Assembly: GCF_902806685.2 (NCBI RefSeq)
Contig: NC_048543.1
Coordinates: forward strand, 8,280,106-8,344,105
DNA: 64,000 nt
Direction: 5' to 3'
Origin: Maniola hyperantus
Taxonomy: Eukaryota; Arthropoda; Insecta; Lepidoptera; Nymphalidae
The notes under the pieces were generated by a model, which was given only the letters and a program-made list of their open reading frames with translations, had not been told where the DNA came from and did no database searches. Of the stretch, positions 62,501 to 64,000 are shown piece after piece. The position numbers were made by a program, and so were the translations under genes. Within the stretch, counting starts at the first letter, position 1. Each line of letters opens with the position of its first letter.

Positions 62501-63596
62501 ATCCATAGAAGTCCATATAAATAATACGATCCGCGCGAGTCGAGGCGGTGCAAATCGGGTGCCGGGTGGCTCTAATGAGCGACCTTAATACAAAACTAAT
62601 CATGATATAGGCATAAAGCATTACTGAGTAGGTTCCTGCGATAGTGGAGCAGTGCGGGAGGGGTGTGACGACGTGACGCGAAAGCTCAGTGATTCGTCTA
62701 CTTGTGACAACTGTCACCCTCCCCCACCGCTCCACTATAGTTATTATCAGAAGGCGATGAAGCGCTGATTTTTCAATCGCAAAAAAAATTGACGGTCTGA
62801 CGAATAAATTTGCCATCGTGGCAGATTTTCGATAGAAAAACTGTCACAACGTCTCAAATTTATTTCTGAATCAAAGATTTCTTCGGCGATTGAAAAATCA
62901 GCTCTAAAACAACTTATATAAAAACTTTGACTTCAACTTAGTTTTACTACTTAACTTACTTTTGTTCAAACAATATTAGGTATTTATTTGAAACTTTTTG
63001 ATAAATCCGGCTTTATTCAATTTCAGTCTTTTAGATCCAAGTGTTTGGGCTGTGCGTTGATAAGTCAGTCAATGATTGAGTTGGTTTTTCTTTTTTTACA
63101 TTGTATATTTTGTATAATATATATTTAGATGTCAAAACTGACCTTTAGGTAGCCATTTCTGGCTCTTCTGTAATAGAAATCTATACTGACTGACTGACTG
63201 ACTGACTGACTGATCTATCAACGCACAGCTCAAACTACTGGACGGATCGGGCTGAAATTTGGCATGCAGATAGCTATTATGACGTAGGCATCCGCTAAGA
63301 AAGGATTTTTGAAAATTCAACTCCTAAGGGGGTGAAATAGGGGGTTAAAATTTTGTAGTCCACGCGGACGAAGTCGCGAGCATAAGCTAGTATTATATAA
63401 ATCTTTACTAGGCCGTATATCGAGTACCATGGGAGCTCCACAATCAAATCCAATCGAAGATTCAAAAAGTGACAGGCGGCCTGACTCGCCTGGCGTCTCG
63501 CACTAAGGTGAAGAAGGAAGACTCCGCCAAACTGCGCCCGCAGCCGCCGCGGGAACACGCGCTTGCGTACATGCAAGATCACGTACAGTTGGTTAG
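37004..63596 (+). CDS. bchs: WDFY3/Alfy (blue cheese) BEACH-family autophagy scaffold, 5' 33 exons, runs off right edge
   Basis: Large cytoplasmic scaffold linking ubiquitinated aggregates and endosomes to autophagy membranes. Exons: 37004-37201, 37858-38103, 38613-38771, 39164-39356, 40247-40311, 40796-40917, 41079-41117, 41980-42181, 42664-42983, 44200-44573, 45077-45246, 46050-46217, 46865-47010, 47518-47674, 48462-48658, 49254-49412, 49891-50022, 50623-50777, 51345-51566, 52207-52356, 52882-53051, 53349-53723, 53803-54087, 54163-54743, 54823-54975, 55519-55813, 55972-56092, 57241-57419, 59726-59935, 60490-60668, 61033-61211, 62110-62312, 63412-63596. All introns are GT-AG and every junction keeps the frame: 6,689 coding bases, about 2,229 codons, no stop. 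The start MNLMRKLRG and SHVQLGLMHLKKLFAEYTHP is the conserved WDFY3 N-terminus. The PH-BEACH, WD40 and FYVE domains (last third of the ~3,500-residue family) are outside the window. Confidence 0.95.
38134..38331 (+). mobile_element. 'gcgggcatcagctagt'-family element in bchs intron 2
   Basis: 'ccatactattaatattataa', 'catttcacggcccatccgtt', 'cccggggaaggacataggct' and 'ttcacgcagacaaag'; the tail is lost. Confidence 0.8.
38811..39030 (-). mobile_element. 'gcgggcatcagctagt'-family element, reverse, in bchs intron 3
   Basis: 'tactagctgatgcccgcgac', 'aattttccgggataaaaagt', 'catgaaggagtaacaaacat' and 'tcgcctttataatattagt'. A complete copy. Confidence 0.85.
39600..39690 (-). mobile_element. tRNA-Ser-like SINE fragment, reverse
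   Basis: In reverse orientation it reads 'agatgcaggttcaatccctg' (B box), then 'caatttttgatataaatgta'. This matches the end of the element at 45860-46030 base for base over most of about 40 positions, showing a repeat family. In bchs intron 4. Confidence 0.6.
40247..42983 (+). CDS. bchs: bchs exons 5-9, including a 39-bp microexon
   Basis: Exon 5 (65 bases) NKGCVGLCIENMQKIPELTP; exon 6 VVEMFVAVFCFLKDSSEVSQ and YLFLSEFLL. Exon 7 is only 39 bases (KHERQDVPDYLTSG), but its phase fits both neighbours and its sites are 'ttaccacag' and 'gtaagc'. Exon 8 has ARAALRNLVLMISSLCACGF. Exon 9 (320 bases) has MKSTSAALCCTILDAISSVY and EKFFELLEFIVFQLNFVPCK. Helical-repeat type sequence typical of this part of WDFY3. 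Confidence 0.9.
40324..40530 (+). mobile_element. 'gcgggcatcagctagt'-family element in bchs intron 5
   Basis: 'ccatactaatattataaatg', 'tctgtctgtctgtctgctag', 'gattttgatgaaatttggta' and 'gggcatcagctagt'. Starts 13 bases after exon 5 ends (40311). Confidence 0.85.
41286..41600 (-). pseudogene. Decayed 3' end of an RTE-like LINE reverse-transcriptase ORF
   Basis: On the minus strand, broken frames read pieces such as 'ARLGAKLKWQLAMGKA' and 'SRRE' followed by 'GGARPWRVEV', then a 3' region 'agctatgtccagcaatggat' and 'gatgatgatac'. This is the typical C-terminus and 3' UTR of a widespread lepidopteran LINE ('...KLKWQWAGHI...', '...RPTRWTDD...', 'tgatgatgatga' end), as I remember it. Several stops and frame changes; non-functional. 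In bchs intron 7. Confidence 0.65.
43034..43170. mobile_element. MITE related to 20301-20433, in bchs intron 9
   Basis: 'gaacacagtctctaaagtaa' on the left faces 'tttaaagattgtgtacgac' on the right. The inner 'gacaggtctaaatcgatcgc' faces 'gctagatatagacctgtcaa'. Confidence 0.75.
44200..49412 (+). CDS. bchs: bchs exons 10-16: helical region with a charged insert
   Basis: Exon 10 (374 bases) contains KDVYREVGMLEVFVTCLSRY, then a Lys/Arg/acid-rich linker (PPERKKRQSRQDSLIKDPNS followed by DVEEEELG), then DGLTALLNGN. Exon 11: LKLKLHILKALLVCLRDSHR. Exon 12: FVYVTSVLVSLEG. Exon 13: MTTLYETIRLLGCFTKDIEL. Exon 14: PVVFVHACIVLRLLYDVALD. Exon 15: SGEAWVVHSGVVIVLAKLLP. Exon 16: VCGAALRAERHPLHAPAMYV. Exons 15 and 16 are much richer in G+C than their flanks. 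The linker in exon 10 is a plausible disordered, phosphorylatable loop. Confidence 0.9.
45843..46030 (+). mobile_element. tRNA-Ser(CGA)-like SINE head enclosed by ~40-bp inverted repeats
   Basis: The tRNA-like part (about 45929-45999) has A box 'tggccgagtgg', a serine-type anticodon arm with CGA in loop 'tgcgaac', and B box 'ggttcgattcc'. The acceptor end 'cggttacg' pairs poorly with its 5' partner and the long serine variable arm is missing, so it is not a functional tRNA. The right flank 'gccggttacgcaatttttga' + 'tatgtatttaaaattattt' is repeated in inverse at the left (45843-45880), which is unusual for a SINE. In bchs intron 11, ending about 20 bases before exon 12. Confidence 0.7.
46244..46303 (+). 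mobile_element. 'accgacttcaaaaaa' repeat end, just after bchs exon 12
   Basis: Poly-A, then 'cctcctcctttttttgaagt' and 'cggttaaaaac', 27 bases after the exon 12 donor (46218). Same end as at 10082. Confidence 0.6.
46687..46834 (+). mobile_element. 'ctgactgactg' family element (shortened) in bchs intron 12
   Basis: 'atatataaaatgaaaagctg', 'aactactggacggtggtttc' (internal deletion here), 'cccctaaggggataaaatag' and tail 'ggggataagctagt'. Ends about 30 bases before exon 13. Confidence 0.8.
48237..48433. mobile_element. MITE, 'tatagcgctctctctgt' family, in bchs intron 14
   Basis: 'tataccctatccgcggaatg' on the left and 'ctcggatagggtata' on the right. Two further internal copies of 'tatagcgctctctctgtt' give a repeated-arm structure. 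Ends about 30 bases before exon 15. A lone arm lies at 47406-47464. Confidence 0.85.
49051..49086. repeat. (TA)n microsatellite in bchs intron 15
   Basis: About 18 uninterrupted TA units. Confidence 0.9.
49891..50777 (+). CDS. bchs: bchs exons 17-18
   Basis: Exon 17: EFLRMGNPLNCLAPEPGQVW and PLTRIKTLVSMTTPRDYR. Exon 18: PPFVEFDMSAEGFGCLYLPS, which leads into the concanavalin A-like domain. Junction phases are 2, 2 and 1 and complete correctly. The intron between holds a small inverted-repeat element (50231-50343) and a further 'ctgactgactg'-like fragment (50347-50558). Confidence 0.9.
50231..50343. mobile_element. Short inverted-repeat element in bchs intron 17
   Basis: 'gagcccgtgagggccagacc' faces 'ggctggccctcaaaggctc'; the inner 'ttcgtt' faces 'aacgaa'. 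About 113 bases. Confidence 0.7.
51345..53051 (+). CDS. bchs: bchs exons 19-21: concanavalin A-like domain
   Basis: Exon 19: RVFPPQTGLTYSTWICVEKY and HLVCLTVVLSARDKAIIVST. Exon 20: ECGARVWCPDLQHEGQWHHL and FSLYLDG. Exon 21: MHSGKLHYVSANPGGGA and SVYCVIGTPPQWRRYSRLVW. The 'TYSTWICV', 'GQWHHLALLF' and 'SLYLDG' motifs are the beta-sandwich signature of LamG/ConA-like domains, found in this position in WDFY3 and related BEACH proteins. A truncated copy of exon 21 lies immediately downstream (53066-53119). Confidence 0.92.
51622..51718 (-). mobile_element. 'ctgactgactg' family fragment, reverse, in bchs intron 19
   Basis: 'ctacctgcatgccaaatttt', 'agatccgtctagtagtttga' and 'atgcgttgatagatcagtca', a head fragment in reverse. 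Confidence 0.7.
53066..53119 (+). pseudogene. bchs: Truncated duplicate of bchs exon 21 inside the next intron
   Basis: 'ttacactacgtgagcgcgaa', 'ccccggaggtggcgcggcg' and then 'cgtctagatgatgtga' repeat the start (52912-52943) and the very end plus donor (53043-53054) of exon 21, with the middle deleted. It begins 15 bases after exon 21 ends. It contains no complete exon and would break the frame if included. Confidence 0.85.
53349..55813 (+). CDS. bchs: bchs exons 22-26: long conserved helical core
   Basis: Exon 22 (125 codons): STIYQLGPHYVGTLQAPLPP, VVFGINARALSQLTLAKIRK and HNSAGHLMGPARCLGGTVVG. Exon 23: IDTVGGCSVLLGLIAMAQDV and RKGYQTLAMLLKRKKQLLNS. Exon 24 (581 bases, the longest): ELQLVPKLLYIVNEVKVPST and RNKCLSILYFLLFTT. 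Exon 25: VGNGGWLRHTELVASQQAGV. Exon 26: LSLNHLQIPELYYLVFGLAL. These are the strongest WDFY3 landmarks in the window. The intron between exons 25 and 26 carries an 'accgacttcaaaaaa' repeat. Confidence 0.95.
55034..55515 (+). mobile_element. 'accgacttcaaaaaa' repeat in bchs intron 25
   Basis: Begins 'accgacttcaaaaaaggaag' + 'agggtctcaatt', the forward form of the end seen at 10082. The sequence that follows has 'acgcgattacttcgctaatt' and repeated 'catccctgatgctgcagggt'/'caaccctgatgatgcaaggt' units. The right limit is uncertain; the element reaches close to exon 26. Confidence 0.5.
55972..63596 (+). CDS. bchs: bchs exons 27-33: region leading to the PH-BEACH module
   Basis: Exon 27: VLFSFYNTLADFVTLMMSAE. 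Exon 28: PARQAVMDFLRVIVLDSLPL. Exon 29: ETEVLTSIMENLLNTE-like sequence (read YQTEVLTSIMENLLNTELFG). Exon 30: VFDFLVKLVTQAKKKSS and LEGLHHCLNRTILFLLSR. Exon 31: LLIFGAGNHELEFVGCLTYC. Exon 32: MAGAARRVWEELYACKKPAI. Exon 33: VPWELHNQIQSKIQKVTGGL and TRLASRTKVKK, ending at donor 'gtatga' (63597) with a two-base overhang. The next exon is beyond 64000. The introns here are longer (up to 2.3 kb) and full of MITEs. Confidence 0.92.
56126..56339 (-). mobile_element. 'gcgggcatcagctagt'-family element, reverse, in bchs intron 27
   Basis: 'gctagctgatgcccgctatt', 'cgtggatttaggtttctaaa' and 'cacactttcgaatttataat'. Begins 33 bases after exon 27. Confidence 0.8.
56547..56594. repeat. (TA)n followed by poly-T
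   Basis: About 11 TA units run directly into roughly 26 T in a row. A compound simple repeat, prone to assembly and sequencing error. Confidence 0.9.
56684..56974. mobile_element. MITE with ~82-bp near-perfect inverted repeats
   Basis: Left end 'gtacccgtagtacaagattt' and right end 'aaatcttgtactacgggtac'. The match runs through 'gagagtcgaaatacttccgc' to 'gttacagtaaa', with one small insertion ('ggttt') in the right arm. Loop about 120 bases. Non-coding. Confidence 0.9.
57548..57890 (+). mobile_element. 'accgacttcaaaaaa' repeat plus truncated GC-rich MITE in bchs intron 28
   Basis: 'ttttaaccgacttcaaaaaa' and 'aggagggtctcaattcgact' at 57551. At 57831, 'cgcgacagattgagatggca' and 'atcagggtatgaggcggtcc' are the left arm of the MITE at 22596, cut short. 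Confidence 0.6.
58130..59725. other. Repeat-rich part of bchs intron 28
   Basis: Contains an inverted-repeat element (about 58209-58374, 'ctagcaccaaacttta' facing 'gaagtttggtgttagg'), a relative of the 21786 element (58730-58895) and a copy of the 29757 repeat (59014-59122). No exon is seen in this 2.3-kb intron (57420-59725). Confidence 0.6.
59982..60443. mobile_element. Element with short inverted ends in bchs intron 29
   Basis: 'taatggtgcgtatacatcgg' + 'tc' on the left and 'gaccggtgtacacgcatcat' + 'aa' on the right are inverted copies of about 22 bases with four mismatches. The interior of about 420 bases has no useful ORF. Confidence 0.6.
61257..61465 (+). mobile_element. 'ctgactgactg' family element in bchs intron 31
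   Basis: 'ataatataaaaggaaaagga', 'ctgactgactgatctatcaa', 'gcatgcagatagctattatg', 'cccctaagggggtgaaatag' and tail 'gtcgcgagcataagctagt'. A good-quality copy. Confidence 0.85.
61540..61617. repeat. Hairpin with ~30-bp arms
   Basis: 'gactcattaaagtaatttgt' + 'cgcatcagag' faces 'ctctggtgcaacaaatcgct' + '...taatgagt', with a loop of about 7 bases; the right arm has an extra 6-7 bases. Confidence 0.7.
62339..62579. mobile_element. MITE with ~105-bp terminal inverted repeats in bchs intron 32
   Basis: Left end 'ctcattagggccacctggca' and right end 'gccgggtggctctaatgag'. Pairing continues through 'caactcgcgcgg' and 'atggacttctatggacatac' to 'catcaactccgta'. The loop is under 30 bases. It starts 27 bases after exon 32 and is a snap-back structure over nearly its full length. 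Confidence 0.9.
62640..62740. repeat. GC-rich inverted repeat
   Basis: 'gatagtggagcagtgcggga' on the left, 'cccaccgctccactatag' on the right. About 25 paired bases with a few mismatches. Adjacent to the MITE ending at 62579. Confidence 0.75.
62763..62902. repeat. Inverted repeat with 'gctgatttttcaatcgc' arms
   Basis: 'gctgatttttcaatcgc' at 62765 and its exact reverse complement near 62885-62902; the interior has no ORF. Probably a further MITE remnant. Confidence 0.75.
63176..63391 (+). mobile_element. 'ctgactgactg' family element just before bchs exon 33
   Basis: Five to six 'ctga' units, 'ctatcaacgcacagctcaaa', 'actggacggatcgggctgaa', 'aaggatttttgaaaattcaa' and tail 'gtcgcgagcataagctagt'. 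Its tail lies only about 20 bases upstream of the exon 33 acceptor at 63410-63411, so the acceptor region borders element-derived DNA. Confidence 0.85.
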
Positions 63597-64000
63597 GTAT
63601 GATGTCGAATTTTGACCTAAACTCCTATTTTAAAACCCTGGAATATTTGTTGATTTATCCAACAAAATTTGCAATGTAAAAGATTTATCGAGAATATCTT
63701 TCCTGAATAGAAAAACAAGATTTTTTATTCAAATAAACTTTTAGAAGTATTATTGAACAGTATTTTGAATCTACGTACCACTAATTCGGAATACCCTTTG
63801 TACCCAAAAAAAAAACAACTAGAATTTGACGAAGAAAAAAGAGTTTATAAGTATTTGCCACTAAATCAAAAATCGTTTTTAAACTGTAAAATACTCAGGT
63901 TGCATTCATTTTACTCAGTGTGTCTAGAGAATGTAAGGCATCTTTATAATATGTATCTTCGAATCATCATAGTTCGAAGTTGCGTAACTATGCTGCGTAA
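63597..64000. other. bchs: bchs intron 33, cut by window edge
   Basis: Starts with the donor 'gtatga' of exon 33. AT-rich, no exon seen before the end of the window. Confidence 0.7.

Overview
This window is nuclear DNA from a lepidopteran insect (moth or butterfly). Three things show this. All real genes are split by GT-AG introns. Short mobile elements typical of Lepidoptera are scattered throughout: elements ending in a 'gcgggcatcagctagt'-type tail, tRNA-headed SINEs, 'accgacttcaaaaaa' elements and many foldback/MITE sequences. The protein sequences are closest to insect family members I know. I had no database access, so gene names rest on recalled family motifs and on splice phases that I checked by hand.

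Layout. (1) 1-18.8 kb: no coding exon recognised. It is probably a long upstream intron or flank of the first gene, filled with repeats and carrying a 2.92-kb tandem duplication (1662-4583 and 4588-7503). (2) 18856-25514, plus strand: the hinge and ligand-binding-domain exons of an NR2E nuclear receptor that best matches dissatisfaction (dsf). The DNA-binding-domain exons are not in the window as far as I can see. Its 3' flank carries a second tandem duplication, period 1419 bp (25622-28459). (3) 29169-33771, minus strand: a complete six-exon CHORD/CS-domain Hsp90 co-chaperone (CHORDC1, morgana) of 353 residues. (4) 34029-36111: a THAP/P-element-like DNA transposon. It has kept a two-exon N-terminal THAP zinc finger and a C-terminal transposase piece on the minus strand, in different frames, between matching inverted ends. 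(5) 37004-63596, plus strand: the first 33 coding exons (about 2,230 codons, all phases compatible) of the giant BEACH-protein gene WDFY3/blue cheese. Its PH-BEACH, WD40 and FYVE parts lie beyond the right edge.

How the genes relate: they are unrelated single-copy host genes, not a functional cluster. dsf is a transcription factor, CHORDC1 is a chaperone and centrosome regulator, and bchs is a selective-autophagy scaffold. The most unusual items are the internally deleted THAP element (arranged like the KP-type deletion derivatives of the Drosophila P element), the two near-identical tandem segmental duplications (real, or assembly artefacts), a truncated copy of a bchs exon just inside the next intron, a nested transposon-in-transposon, and a 28-bp minisatellite in a dsf intron.
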